Assembly: GCA_904502235.1 (NCBI GenBank)
Contig: CAJGDP010000001.1
Coordinates: 1-64,000 of the forward strand
Length of the DNA stretch: 64,000 nucleotides
Direction: 5' to 3'
From: an uncultured Bacteroidaceae bacterium
GTDB lineage: Bacteria; Bacteroidota; Bacteroidia; Bacteroidales; Bacteroidaceae
The notes below the pieces were generated by a model. The model made no database searches. It was not told the origin of the DNA and worked only from the letters and a program-made list of their open reading frames with translations. Of this stretch, positions 18,049 through 28,194 are shown piece after piece (positions within the stretch are counted from its first letter, which is position 1; the number at the start of each line of letters is the position of its first letter). Made by a program: the position numbers and the translations under genes.

Positions 18049-21000
18049 ATGAAGAAGTTTTTATTGTTATCATTAATTTATGTTTTTTGTGTTTGCAACT
18101 TGAATGCACAGAAAACTTTTATGGAACTGGTTTCTGACGTGGCGTACAGCATGGGTGTTGAACTCCCCGAAAACGTTACTGAAGAACAGTTGCTCGGCTA
18201 TTGTAACGACGTAATCAAAAAGCATGGTGTGAAAAAAGAGGAGACACCTGCGACCTTTTCTCTTAGATCTGTACAACCCAGCGATCACGACAGATTCGTA
18301 AACCGTGTCCGTCTGCCAGATTTATCAATATCTGAAAATACTTCATCTATTAAATACTATCACATCAAGAATGTGAAGACCGGGCAATATCTGCACATGG
18401 TTGATAAAAATTCTCCTTTGGTGACTGTTGCAGAAGAAGAACTTACAAGCAATTCAATGTTCTACTTTTATAACCGTGGAATCTTGGGTGGTATAAATTA
18501 TGAGGTGTTGAACCGCAATTCCGGTGGTGATGTTTTCTATGGCCCTGCAAAGAACAAATGGGGTCTGGAGTCAGGCTATATTTTGGCAAGTAACAGTCAC
18601 CCTAAATTCTATTTTAATGTACTCGAGGACGGAAGTGGATTCTATATATCTGATGTTGAGCAAAAAAAATTCGGAAGTGGTGGCGAAAGCCTGGGCGATG
18701 TCTGGACCTGCGTGCCTCTTACTTACGACCCGGAAACAGGTGACACTCTTACTTACGAACTGACATATTCTGACGAAATTGATGAGTATGCAGTTTGGGT
18801 TATTGAGCCGTTTTATGCAACAAGCCTCAATATCAGTAATGCTTCAGATACCACATGGTATGTTGTAAGGAATGTCGACAACGGCCAGTATTTGCATTAT
18901 AATGGTGCCGACCAGGCAATGAGCACTGTTGTGGCTCCCGATACATGTTCGCTTTTCTATGGTCTTTCCAATGGCACATTCGGAAATTATGCGGCCGGCA
19001 ATGATTTGCTGTGTGCCGGAGTAGATAGCTGGAACAGTACCGGTCTTCCTTTCTATATCGATTATGCCGCTGGAACGGGTGGTACTGAATTTTATATTAC
19101 GGAATATGGCAAAACAGCCTATTGGACAGTTGACGGTAATGGAACAGTCGGTGTATCTCCTACTATAGGAAACAACTCAAAATGGCAGTTCGAAGAGATT
19201 GTCAATTTTAAGGAAATCTTTGGAATGGGTGGCAACTGGGCAAATGTAATGGTTAGTGATTTGTTGTTTGATTGTCTTGGAGTACTTGATTCTGAAAAAC
19301 TCACCCAAACCCAAATTTATACAAGTTTTATAGGAGTTATTGCTTCAATGTTGTATGGTGCGGGTTCTAATTTCGATGACATAAATCAGGTTGTTCAGAT
19401 TCAGAATATGCTCAGTACGTTTGGAGGGGTTGTCCAAACTTCTGACAAGCTGTTGAAGGAGATGAGTCTTTTCAATGCCGATTATATAGATGTTAATGAG
19501 TTGACAGGTCAGATGACCGTTAAGGGTCTTGCAACGAATACAACTTCATTGATTGTCAACGATATGAGTCTTGTTGCAGAAAGCGCGGATGAGTCATATC
19601 TGTCGTTGGCGAAAAAGGCAGATCAACGACATACCAATATGTGGCAATTCTATATAAAGGGCTTTGATATAGAAGTTGACTCTTTGACGCTTGATGTCAC
19701 TCTTGTGTCGGATGACGTATATTCGGTGTTCTATAATACGGCAACAAGAATGTATGTATCTGCTCCATACCTCAATGAAAAGGGCGAATATTCTGTTACA
19801 ATGACCTCTGATGAGTCTAGAGCCGGCAAATATTCTACTGAATATGCGAGCAATGTATCTACAGGTGACGACGATATCGAGATTGACGAGCTTGTGAGTA
19901 TGCTTGACGGTTATTATGGTGCATTGCAATTCCAGTCATACGATGTTGAGAATTGTTATCTCTATTTGGCTTCTCCCGATGATATAGCTCTCTCGTGCAT
20001 CGTGACAGAAAACCCCGATACGTTGCCGGGTATAAATTGGCTCTATGTTGCCGCAACATCTGTTATTGATGAGAAGGTCTATAACCATGCACAGGATGCT
20101 GTGAATACTTATCCCGGATTCATTCAGGAGAATTTCGGACTTGTTACAGAATGGAGCCGTTTCACAAGTAACTATCCTTTGTTGAATGAGAACTCTTCGT
20201 ATGCAAACATCATGGATAATGATTTCTATTCTGCATTCTGGACAAGTGATGAAGGAAATGTGAATCGTGAGGCTCATTATCTGCAGGCTGATTTGGGAGA
20301 AGACGGTGCTGTATCGGGTTTCTCATTCTTCATTAAACCGAACCTGAACGAATATCTCAATGTACCTGTAAGCATAACTGTTTCGGGTAGCAACACCCCG
20401 GATGGCGAATTTGTGGTGTTGGCAGAGAATATTGAGATGCCTAATCTGTTGTACGATATGTACTACTTCTCTGACAGTATAAACGTGGGAGGTACGGAGT
20501 ACCGTTATCTGCGCTTTACTGTAGACTGTGTAAATGCTGTAAAGGAGGGTTGCAGTGAACGTGAATTTACATTGTCGGAATTTTATATATATCCATGCAA
20601 CGATGCTGTAAAAGATGCAAAAGAGTCTCTAGACGGTTTCTTTGATGAGGAATATCTTGATATGGAGATTATCGACCCCGCTGTTGTGCTTATGAAGCAG
20701 AAGGCAGAATATCTGCTCGAGGTTAATAAGGACAACCATTCGACGGAGCCTACGGAAGGTCAGTATCCTACAGCAACATATAATGCTTTGAAGGCTGCTT
20801 GTGATGCTGTGGATTATCAGAATCAGGAAACAATAGACACGTTGTTCGAGGCTTTGGAGGCATTTATAAATTCAAAGGTTGAGAAAAACATACCGGCAAT
20901 TTTTATTATAGAGTCGGCATGGGACGACAGTGCAGTTCGTGGAAAAGCCATTGATGCATCTACTGCAACAATGCAGGACGTTAATCCATGGTGTATGTAT

Positions 21001-22737
21001 CAATGGGTTAAGGCAAGCAAGGGTGATGATGAAAACAATCCCTATGTAATTGCTCCTTTTGTAGGGGAGAGCTATCTCAATGTAAATATAGATGTTGTAG
21101 ACGGTTGGACACCATCATATAACGATTCAAGAGAAGCGTATAACTTTTATGCTTATGATGAAAGAGATGGTAAAAACTATTATTTCTATGTTCAAAAAAC
21201 TGAGGATGGAACTCTTGTCCCAACAGTATCTTCAGACGTGCTTGCAAGCGATGGATGTGCAACTTGGTATCTGACTCCAATTTCGGAAGAACCATTGGAC
21301 TTTGAGGTAACAACTGAAATGGTTGATGCTATGGCCGAGTTTGGTAAGACAATGGCTCTGGCAAAATACTATTACGAGGGTGAACAGGCCGGCAAATTTG
21401 TTTATGTAGGCAATGATGGCTTAACAAAAGAAGGTTTTAATGCGCTATACAATGGTATGATTGACTATTACGAAATGGGACCTCTTGCTGTTATGGAAAT
21501 GTACCAGAATGGATATATCGGTGATGATGATGTTGAGTATATTATGTCTATGGTTGAAAACATCAAGCTGCATTTCCCCAACTTTGTGTTCTTCAATGGT
21601 TATTTCCGTTTGCGTGGTAAGGTTTCCGGAAAATATATAGTATCTCAACCTAATGGAACATTTACTTTGGCTGATAATTCAGACAATTCATTGAATGTAG
21701 GGCTCAAGTCAATCTATTATACACAGCCATGTGCAGATATGCAGAGTGTGAATGTTATTTCATACGAGGACGGACGTTATATAAAGGCTGAAAACGGTGT
21801 GCTGAAGTATGATAATATTCCTGTAGATGAAACGTCGCAAGACTATCAGACAGCTTTTTGTTCATTAAATGATAATTACCTCGGTTTGTATAATAAGGAT
21901 GACACCAACCATTATTACTTTATCGATAATGAAACAGGTGTATCAGTATCATACAACTACGATAATTTGGCAAATTACAAATGGAAGATTGAAATTGTAG
22001 AGGAGTTGCCGGTTGTTATTTCTAACGTGAAATTCGCTACATTCTATTGCCCTATGGAGTTGCAGATTCCTGACGGAGTGGTGGCTTATGTGGTTTATGA
22101 CGAGGATAAGGCAAATGGTTTGGACTTCAACCTCTCTACAGGTAATCTGGTGGAGAAGAATGCCGATGTGTTCAAGGTGGCTCCTATAGAGGGTGGTGTG
22201 TTGCCTGCAGGAACACCGGTTATTCTTAACGCAGTGAGTGCTGGAACATATTACTTTAAGATTAACTATATTCCTACATTGAATACCGAGGAGCAGAAAC
22301 GTGCTACATACGCCAAGGCTGATGACGGTGTTGTCAACTTGCTTGATGGTCGTCATGCCGCAACATATATTCCTGAGCGTACTGATGCTACACACTATAT
22401 TCTTGCAAACAAGGATAAGGGCGTGGGAATGTATAAGGTTGCGACTTATGAATCACTCACAAGCAAGGATGGTGTAACAACCAACTTTGAAACAAAGAGC
22501 TTCTTGAATAATGCACATCGTGCATGGTTGCCAATGGCTAATGCAAGATCAAATAGTGCTTACGGTTATGTTTTCTCTTTTGGTAACGGTTCTGGTGATA
22601 CAACCGATATAGATGATGCTGTTGTTGAGGAAAATGTTGCAGAAGATGTTATTTACGACCTTCAGGGACGTCGCTTGAACAGAGTAACAACTTCGGGTAT
22701 ATATATTGTCAATGGTCAACGTGTTTTTGTAAAATGA
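18049..22737 (+). CDS. Large secreted multidomain surface protein, non-enzymatic relative of the M60 protein
   Basis: This 1562-residue protein has a signal peptide cut before Q21. Two trefoil-like lectin domains (about 98-260 and 265-385) contain the similar lines YYHIKNVKTGQYLH and WYVVRNVDNGQYLH. A helical and beta region of unknown type follows, then a discoidin-like domain (about 705-850), a FIVAR-like helical bundle (about 885-945), and more lectin-like beta domains. The C-terminal region and the DLQGRR...SGIYIVNG tail parallel those of the upstream giant protein. I see no HExxH or other catalytic motif. It is probably a surface glycan-binding protein. Its stop overlaps the next start by 4 bases. 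Confidence 0.85.
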   Translation: MKKFLLLSLIYVFCVCNLNAQKTFMELVSDVAYSMGVELPENVTEEQLLGYCNDVIKKHGVKKEETPATFSLRSVQPSDHDRFVNRVRLPDLSISENTSSIKYYHIKNVKTGQYLHMVDKNSPLVTVAEEELTSNSMFYFYNRGILGGINYEVLNRNSGGDVFYGPAKNKWGLESGYILASNSHPKFYFNVLEDGSGFYISDVEQKKFGSGGESLGDVWTCVPLTYDPETGDTLTYELTYSDEIDEYAVWVIEPFYATSLNISNASDTTWYVVRNVDNGQYLHYNGADQAMSTVVAPDTCSLFYGLSNGTFGNYAAGNDLLCAGVDSWNSTGLPFYIDYAAGTGGTEFYITEYGKTAYWTVDGNGTVGVSPTIGNNSKWQFEEIVNFKEIFGMGGNWANVMVSDLLFDCLGVLDSEKLTQTQIYTSFIGVIASMLYGAGSNFDDINQVVQIQNMLSTFGGVVQTSDKLLKEMSLFNADYIDVNELTGQMTVKGLATNTTSLIVNDMSLVAESADESYLSLAKKADQRHTNMWQFYIKGFDIEVDSLTLDVTLVSDDVYSVFYNTATRMYVSAPYLNEKGEYSVTMTSDESRAGKYSTEYASNVSTGDDDIEIDELVSMLDGYYGALQFQSYDVENCYLYLASPDDIALSCIVTENPDTLPGINWLYVAATSVIDEKVYNHAQDAVNTYPGFIQENFGLVTEWSRFTSNYPLLNENSSYANIMDNDFYSAFWTSDEGNVNREAHYLQADLGEDGAVSGFSFFIKPNLNEYLNVPVSITVSGSNTPDGEFVVLAENIEMPNLLYDMYYFSDSINVGGTEYRYLRFTVDCVNAVKEGCSEREFTLSEFYIYPCNDAVKDAKESLDGFFDEEYLDMEIIDPAVVLMKQKAEYLLEVNKDNHSTEPTEGQYPTATYNALKAACDAVDYQNQETIDTLFEALEAFINSKVEKNIPAIFIIESAWDDSAVRGKAIDASTATMQDVNPWCMYQWVKASKGDDENNPYVIAPFVGESYLNVNIDVVDGWTPSYNDSREAYNFYAYDERDGKNYYFYVQKTEDGTLVPTVSSDVLASDGCATWYLTPISEEPLDFEVTTEMVDAMAEFGKTMALAKYYYEGEQAGKFVYVGNDGLTKEGFNALYNGMIDYYEMGPLAVMEMYQNGYIGDDDVEYIMSMVENIKLHFPNFVFFNGYFRLRGKVSGKYIVSQPNGTFTLADNSDNSLNVGLKSIYYTQPCADMQSVNVISYEDGRYIKAENGVLKYDNIPVDETSQDYQTAFCSLNDNYLGLYNKDDTNHYYFIDNETGVSVSYNYDNLANYKWKIEIVEELPVVISNVKFATFYCPMELQIPDGVVAYVVYDEDKANGLDFNLSTGNLVEKNADVFKVAPIEGGVLPAGTPVILNAVSAGTYYFKINYIPTLNTEEQKRATYAKADDGVVNLLDGRHAATYIPERTDATHYILANKDKGVGMYKVATYESLTSKDGVTTNFETKSFLNNAHRAWLPMANARSNSAYGYVFSFGNGSGDTTDIDDAVVEENVAEDVIYDLQGRRLNRVTTSGIYIVNGQRVFVK

Positions 22738-22934
22738 ATAAAGCTGTGAATATGAAATATAAGAAGATGTATGTTGCTCCTGCGGTGGAGATGGTTGTTG
22801 TTGCTACCGAAGGAATGCTTGCAACCAGCCCAGGTAATGGTATAATCATTGGCGGTGGCGATGATAAAGTTGATAGTGAAACAGACCAGTTGAGCGCAAG
22901 ACAGCGCGGAGAGTGGGGTAATCTCTGGAAATAA
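22734..22934 (+). CDS. Small uncharacterised protein coupled to the surface protein
   Basis: The 66-residue ORF begins in an ATGA overlap with the upstream stop. An alternative start at 22752 gives MKYKKMYVAPAVEM, which looks more like short Bacteroidales proteins sharing a K-x-Y-x-x-P start, an ML-x-x-SP motif and a variable acidic tail. There is no membrane segment or clear signal peptide. It has a Gly-rich middle (IIIGGGDD) and a C-terminal ARQRGEWGNLW. Function is unknown. Its position, overlap and the terminator directly after it support a real gene. Confidence 0.65.
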   Translation: MNKAVNMKYKKMYVAPAVEMVVVATEGMLATSPGNGIIIGGGDDKVDSETDQLSARQRGEWGNLWK

Positions 22935-22945
22935 ACAGTAAGGAT

Positions 22946-22996
22946 ATAAACGTATAGCAGGGGAGTCGTTAAACGGCTCCCCTGCTATACGTTTAT
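22946..22996. terminator. Bidirectional terminator between the surface module and the nuo operon
   Basis: A perfect 20-bp stem, ATAAACGTATAGCAGGGGAG (22946-22965) against 22977-22996, has an 11-base loop. It lies between converging transcripts and ends 6 bases before the nuoN stop. Confidence 0.88.
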
Positions 22997-23001
22997 TGTA
23001 T

Positions 23002-24420
23002 TCAGAACGACAGCTTATCTATTCCTGTGTATACGAAACTGCATATACCGAGCAACAGTATGCCTATAACACAGATAGATAGACTTATACGTGTATATGT
23101 GTTGCATTTGATGCTTGCTACCGGTTGCTCATTCTCCTTCATATACATAGCTTTTACAATAAGCAGATAGTAGTAGAGTGATACAACGGTGTTTACAAGT
23201 GCAATGAATACCAGGATGTGGAACCCTGCTCCGAACGCACTCATGAATACAAAGAATTTGCTGAAGAATCCTGCAAAAGGCGGTATGCCTGCCAGTGAGA
23301 AGAGTGCCAATGTCATTATGAGTGTCAGTTTGGGATTGGTGCTGTATAAACCGTTGAAAGTATTCCGTTCCACAACACCGCGTGTCTCCCATTCGATTGT
23401 TTCGATAATGGTGAAAACTGCCATGTTTGCCATCATGTATACAATAAGGTAATACACCATGGCTGTCATGCCATCAGCCTGTCCGCCTATTACTGCCAGT
23501 ATTATATATCCTGCCTGTGAGATGCTGCTGAATGCCATGAAGCGTTTAAGTACAGTCTGTTTGATTGCCATCAGGTTGGCAAGAGTGATACTTGCTATTG
23601 CTGCGATGTATATTATGGTCTGCCACTGGGGCATCATGGGCGCGAACACCTTTGTAAGTACAATGAACAGGGTGAATACAGCCGCGCCTTTTGATATTAC
23701 CGACATGTATGCGGTTACCGATGTGGGGGCACCTTCGTAGCTGTCGGCAGTCCATAGGTGGAAAGGTACAAGCGATATCTTGAAGCCGAGTCCGGCAAAG
23801 AACATCACAAGGGCAAAAATCTGTATGGGTGAACCATTGATTCCGGCAACCATATCGGTGAAATAGAGTGTTCCTGTGGTGCCATAGAGGAATGATATTC
23901 CATATAGCATTATTGCCGAAGAAAAGAGTGATGTGAGAATATACTTTATTCCTGCTTCTGCCGAATTGTGGCGGAACTTGTCAAACGCTACAAGGCAGGC
24001 TAGTGGCAACGATGCCAGTTCTATGCCCAGGAAAAGCAAGAGGAAATGGCGTGCACTGAGCATAAAGAACATTCCTACAAGTGTGCTCAGCATCAATACG
24101 TAGAATTCTCCCTGTTTGTTGAAGGTGTTTTCGTCGTGCAGCCATTTTTTAGCCTGCATCACCACCAGCATGCTTCCAAAGGTGAGTATGGCTTTCATTA
24201 CCACAATCATTGCATTGCTTTCGTACATGCCGCCGAATAGTGTGAACGACGACATGTTGCTAGTAACCATAAAACAAAGTGCAACCATCAGCACGCATGC
24301 AATGGGATGGAATATCTTGCGCTGACGTTCACCGGCAACAAGATCGAAGATGAATAATATCAGGTATATTCCAAGAAGTGCCGCTTCGGGGCGCATTTGA
24401 AAGAATTGCAGGTAATTCAT
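23002..24420 (-). CDS. nuoN: Complex I subunit N
   Basis: This 472-residue polytopic protein is the antiporter-like subunit NuoN of the proton-pumping NADH-dehydrogenase-type complex. It has about 14 hydrophobic helices and family segments such as KISLVPFHLWTADSYEGAP and the lysine helix region KRFMAFSSISQAGY. It is the last gene of the nuo operon, as usual, and is followed by the shared hairpin. Confidence 0.95.
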   Translation of the reverse strand: MNYLQFFQMRPEAALLGIYLILFIFDLVAGERQRKIFHPIACVLMVALCFMVTSNMSSFTLFGGMYESNAMIVVMKAILTFGSMLVVMQAKKWLHDENTFNKQGEFYVLMLSTLVGMFFMLSARHFLLLFLGIELASLPLACLVAFDKFRHNSAEAGIKYILTSLFSSAIMLYGISFLYGTTGTLYFTDMVAGINGSPIQIFALVMFFAGLGFKISLVPFHLWTADSYEGAPTSVTAYMSVISKGAAVFTLFIVLTKVFAPMMPQWQTIIYIAAIASITLANLMAIKQTVLKRFMAFSSISQAGYIILAVIGGQADGMTAMVYYLIVYMMANMAVFTIIETIEWETRGVVERNTFNGLYSTNPKLTLIMTLALFSLAGIPPFAGFFSKFFVFMSAFGAGFHILVFIALVNTVVSLYYYLLIVKAMYMKENEQPVASIKCNTYTRISLSICVIGILLLGICSFVYTGIDKLSF

Positions 24421-24441
24421 ATGTAATGTAATATGTCTTAA

Positions 24442-25926
24442 TTAATGTATCATGTTGGCAAGTATGCTGCCTACACCGTCGTTTATAAGGTTGCTCATCC
24501 ACATTGGGGCTATACCGAGTGCCGCAACGCATATCACAAGGCATATTATGGTGAATTTCTCGTGCCATGTGGCATCGCTCAGTTTCTTGTGCTCTTCGTC
24601 TTCGGGTTCTCCATACAATATTCGTCCCACAACGCGCAGTATGTATACTGCTGTAATCACAATGCTTGTGCATGCTATGATTGTTACGCTCCTGTGGAAG
24701 ATGTCGTTTACTTCGAATGCTCCCACGAAAATGCTCATCTCTGCCACAAATCCGCTGAAACCGGGCAGGCCGAGGTTTGCCAATCCGGCAATAACATACC
24801 CAACGGCAAGGAAAGGCATTATCTTCATCAGTCCTCGCATCTGTCGTATGTCGCGTGTGTGGGTTCTGCCGTATATCATACCTATTATGGCAAAGAACAG
24901 TGCTGTCATCAGACCGTGCGAGAGCATCTGCATTATGGCTCCTGTGCAGGCTGTCTTTGTCATCATGAGAATGGCAAACAGTACAAGTCCGCAGTGTGAT
25001 ACCGATGAGTATGCATTGATGTATTTCAAGTCGGTTTGGCTTACAGCACTCAATGCGCCATAGACAACACTTATGGTTGTGAGTATTATGAATATCCATG
25101 AGAGGTCTTCTGCCGCCTGTGGCAACAGGTACATGGCAATTCTGAAACAGCCGTAACCTCCCAGCTTCATAAGTACTCCTGCGTGAAGCATGGAAACCGA
25201 TGTGGGTGCACAGGCATGACCGTCGGGGCTCCATGTATGGAACGGGAACAATGCGCCAAGAACTCCGAATCCGATGAATGTCAAGGGGAAGAATGTATAC
25301 TGGATTCCGACAGGTATGTTGTTCATTGCAGCTATATCGTGGATATTCATTGTTGTTGCACCGCTTCCGAAGTAGATGCCGAGAATACCCATGAGCAGGA
25401 ATGCCGAGCCACCCATAAGCATGAGTGTCAGCTTCATTGCCGAAGACTCTTTTCTGCCGCTGCCCCATACTCCAATCAGCAGATACATGGGGATTAGGGC
25501 TGTCTCATAGAACATGAACATTGTGAAAAGGTCGGTGGATATGAAGAATCCGTACACTCCAAGCGTCAGCAGGGTATACCAAAGGAAAAACTCCTTTGTC
25601 ATTGGTTTCAGGTTCCACGATGCAAATGTTCCTGTGAACACTATTATTGACGACAACAACAGCATTGCAACAGAAATACCGTCAACACCTATTGAGAATG
25701 CTATGTTGAGTGGAGTATACCAATCCCATGTTGCGGTATACAGCATTGCTGCCGTTTCACCGCTGTTACGCAGGTGAATGAAATCAACGGTGAGGTATAT
25801 CGATGCAATCAGCAACAGTGATGAACCTATAACCATTACTGCGCGTGATTGCTTTATGTTGCGGCTTCCCCATAATGCAGGTAGCATTACAAACGGGATA
25901 ATGATAAACAGAAGCAGTATATTCAT
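24442..25926 (-). CDS. nuoM: Complex I subunit M
   Basis: This 494-residue antiporter-like membrane subunit has the conserved proton-path glutamate region MFYETALIPMYLLIG, the segment FPFHTWSPDGHACAPT and DLKYINAYSSVSHCG. Length and position between nuoL and nuoN are normal. A 379-codon antisense reading frame over its second half is a shadow. Confidence 0.96.
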   Translation of the reverse strand: MNILLLFIIIPFVMLPALWGSRNIKQSRAVMVIGSSLLLIASIYLTVDFIHLRNSGETAAMLYTATWDWYTPLNIAFSIGVDGISVAMLLLSSIIVFTGTFASWNLKPMTKEFFLWYTLLTLGVYGFFISTDLFTMFMFYETALIPMYLLIGVWGSGRKESSAMKLTLMLMGGSAFLLMGILGIYFGSGATTMNIHDIAAMNNIPVGIQYTFFPLTFIGFGVLGALFPFHTWSPDGHACAPTSVSMLHAGVLMKLGGYGCFRIAMYLLPQAAEDLSWIFIILTTISVVYGALSAVSQTDLKYINAYSSVSHCGLVLFAILMMTKTACTGAIMQMLSHGLMTALFFAIIGMIYGRTHTRDIRQMRGLMKIMPFLAVGYVIAGLANLGLPGFSGFVAEMSIFVGAFEVNDIFHRSVTIIACTSIVITAVYILRVVGRILYGEPEDEEHKKLSDATWHEKFTIICLVICVAALGIAPMWMSNLINDGVGSILANMIH

Positions 25927-25947
25927 AATTCAAAGTTCTTTCTCTTG

Positions 25948-27873
25948 TTATACAAAATAGAGCAGTAACAGGACTATTGCAATGGCTCCGCTCAAAAAGA
26001 AGATACAATACGACTGGACATTGCCGTCCTGCAGAGGTCTTACCCATGTACCCATCTTATGGGTGGCTTTTGCAAGCATGTCGAATGTGGCATCTATTAT
26101 GTTGCGGTCGAACCACGCTATAGGTCGGCTTATGCAGTTGAAGATAACCTTTTTTGTGATGAACATCCACACCTCGTCCATATAGAAACGGTGGTATGCC
26201 GCCTTAATGGGTGCTTTCAGTACGCGATTGATTGTAGCTGTTATTCTGCTATCACCTTTTAAGTACATTGCTGTTGCGCATGCAATGCCTGTAATGGCAA
26301 GCAATATGCTTGTTGTGGCAACTTTCAGGTCGATGTGAATGGCATACTCCTTGCCGTTGCTGCTTATGAATTCTCCGAATGGGATGAAACCTGCAAAACA
26401 TGTTATAACGGCAAGTATTATAAGAGGTGCTATCATTGTTGCCGGAGCCTCGTGTGGTTTGTGTGGCTTTTCCATTGTTTCACCGGCGTTGTATTTTGCA
26501 AGTTCCTCTTCGTAGTGGCTTTTGCCCCAGAAAACAAGATAGTAGAGACGGAACATGTAGAATGCGGTCAATGCTGCCACCAGACTCATGAACACTCCCA
26601 TTGGGGTTGAGAAAGAATAGCATGCCGCCAATACCTCATCCTTGCTGAAGAAACCGCTGAATGGCGGTATTCCGGCAATTGCAAGACATGCAATAAGGAA
26701 TGTGATGTTGGTGACGGGCATGTATTTGTGCAAGCCTCCCATGTGGCTCTTCTCATTGCTGTGGACTGCGTGTATTATTGCTCCTGCTCCAAGGAACAAC
26801 AAGCCTTTGAACATGGCATGTGTGAACAGGTGGAACATTGATGCCATATAACCGAGTCCTCCGTTGTGCGGATTGGTGTTTGTACACACGCCCAAAGCTA
26901 CCATCATGAATGCAATCTGTGATATCGTTGAAAATGCAAGCACACGTTTGATGTCGGTCTGTGTGCATGCCACAATGGCTGCATACAATGCCGTGAATGC
27001 ACCGACGTATGCTATTATGTGCAGAATGTCGGGAGCGTATCCTACAAATAGTGGAAACATACGTGCCACAAGGAATACACCGGCAACAACCATTGTTGCG
27101 GCATGTATGAGCGCAGAAACCGGGGTAGGACCCTCCATCGCATCGGGCAACCATATGTGCAAAGGAAACATGGCACTCTTGCCTGCACCTCCGATGAACA
27201 TCAGTAATAGGGCTGTAGGCAATACTGCTGCTGCATTGACGAGCATTGCGTCATTTGGCGTGAACGAGAATGTCTGTGTATAGTATCCGTATATAAGTAT
27301 ACCGATAAGGAAGAACAGGTCGGCAAAACGTGTTACTATAAATGCCTTCTTTGAAGCCGCTATAGCTTCGGGCTTGGTGTAGTAGAAACCTATCAGCAGG
27401 TACGATGATACACCCACCAGCTCCCAGAATATGTACATCTGGAATATATTGGTCGCTACCACAAGTCCCAACATCGAAAATGTAAACAAGGACAGGAATG
27501 CATAATAGCGTTGGAAACCCTTCTCACCCTTCATGTATCCGAGTGAATATATGTGCACCATAAGGCTTACTGTTGAAATTACAATCAGCATCATCACCGA
27601 AATCGGGGTAAGTGATATACCCATGTCGATGCTCAAGGTTTCACCCAAGGGAAGCCATGTGGTGTTGAAGGGAGTTATTTCCGGGAATATCCCGTCGGCG
27701 TTCCTGCCTGCTGCGAAATAAGCAAAGGCTGTGCAATACGACAATATGGTAACAACTGCAAGCGATGCAGTTCCGGCAATTCCTGCAACATGTTCTTTTA
27801 GCTTGTAGCCGGTTAATGCAAGCACCAGAAAAGAAATCAGTGGCAGTGCAAGTATAAATATCGTGTATCCCAT
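25948..27873 (-). CDS. nuoL: Complex I subunit L
   Basis: The 641-residue protein is NuoL, the distal antiporter-like subunit. It contains FWELVGVSSYLLIGF, FPLHIWLPDAMEGPTPVSALIHAATM and DIKRVLAFSTISQ, all characteristic. A C-terminal hydrophobic extension fits the long lateral helix. It lies 4 bases after nuoK on the minus strand. Confidence 0.96.
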   Translation of the reverse strand: MGYTIFILALPLISFLVLALTGYKLKEHVAGIAGTASLAVVTILSYCTAFAYFAAGRNADGIFPEITPFNTTWLPLGETLSIDMGISLTPISVMMLIVISTVSLMVHIYSLGYMKGEKGFQRYYAFLSLFTFSMLGLVVATNIFQMYIFWELVGVSSYLLIGFYYTKPEAIAASKKAFIVTRFADLFFLIGILIYGYYTQTFSFTPNDAMLVNAAAVLPTALLLMFIGGAGKSAMFPLHIWLPDAMEGPTPVSALIHAATMVVAGVFLVARMFPLFVGYAPDILHIIAYVGAFTALYAAIVACTQTDIKRVLAFSTISQIAFMMVALGVCTNTNPHNGGLGYMASMFHLFTHAMFKGLLFLGAGAIIHAVHSNEKSHMGGLHKYMPVTNITFLIACLAIAGIPPFSGFFSKDEVLAACYSFSTPMGVFMSLVAALTAFYMFRLYYLVFWGKSHYEEELAKYNAGETMEKPHKPHEAPATMIAPLIILAVITCFAGFIPFGEFISSNGKEYAIHIDLKVATTSILLAITGIACATAMYLKGDSRITATINRVLKAPIKAAYHRFYMDEVWMFITKKVIFNCISRPIAWFDRNIIDATFDMLAKATHKMGTWVRPLQDGNVQSYCIFFLSGAIAIVLLLLYFV

Positions 27874-27877
27874 ACTT

Positions 27878-28189
27878 CTAGTGTTTTAGATTCGTCAACC
27901 TCTTTATGTGTATCGAATGTATATTACGGTACACATTTATTATAATTGCAATGGCAACAGCGGTTTCTGCCGCAGCCACTCCGATACCGAAGATTGAAAA
28001 TATGTATCCTTCCAGGTGGCTGGGATGACAGTAGGCATTGAATACTGCAAAGTTGATATCCACCGCGTTCAGCATAAGCTCTGTGCTTATGAGTAGCGAT
28101 ACAAGGTTGCGGCGTGTCAGGAATCCGAAGACTCCTATAAAGAATAGCACAGCCGACAGAATGAGCATATATTCTACAGGTATATTCAT
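27878..28189 (-). CDS. nuoK: Complex I subunit K
   Basis: A 103-residue protein with three membrane helices. The second helix carries the conserved acidic residue in SLLISTELMLNAVDINF, part of the proton path. Size and order (J-K-L) are canonical. Confidence 0.95.
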   Translation of the reverse strand: MNIPVEYMLILSAVLFFIGVFGFLTRRNLVSLLISTELMLNAVDINFAVFNAYCHPSHLEGYIFSIFGIGVAAAETAVAIAIIINVYRNIHSIHIKRLTNLKH

Positions 28190-28194
28190 GGCAA

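Noticed and set aside
9240..22934. Polysaccharide-utilisation locus
   Set aside because: Neither SusC- nor SusD-like genes, sulfatases, glycoside hydrolases nor a hybrid regulator are present. Only the surface proteins themselves are seen.
24329..25468. 379-codon frame overlapping nuoM and nuoN
   Set aside because: It is a shifted frame on the same strand as nuoM, with a Cys/His/Arg-rich product. NuoM and NuoN are unmistakable in the other frames.
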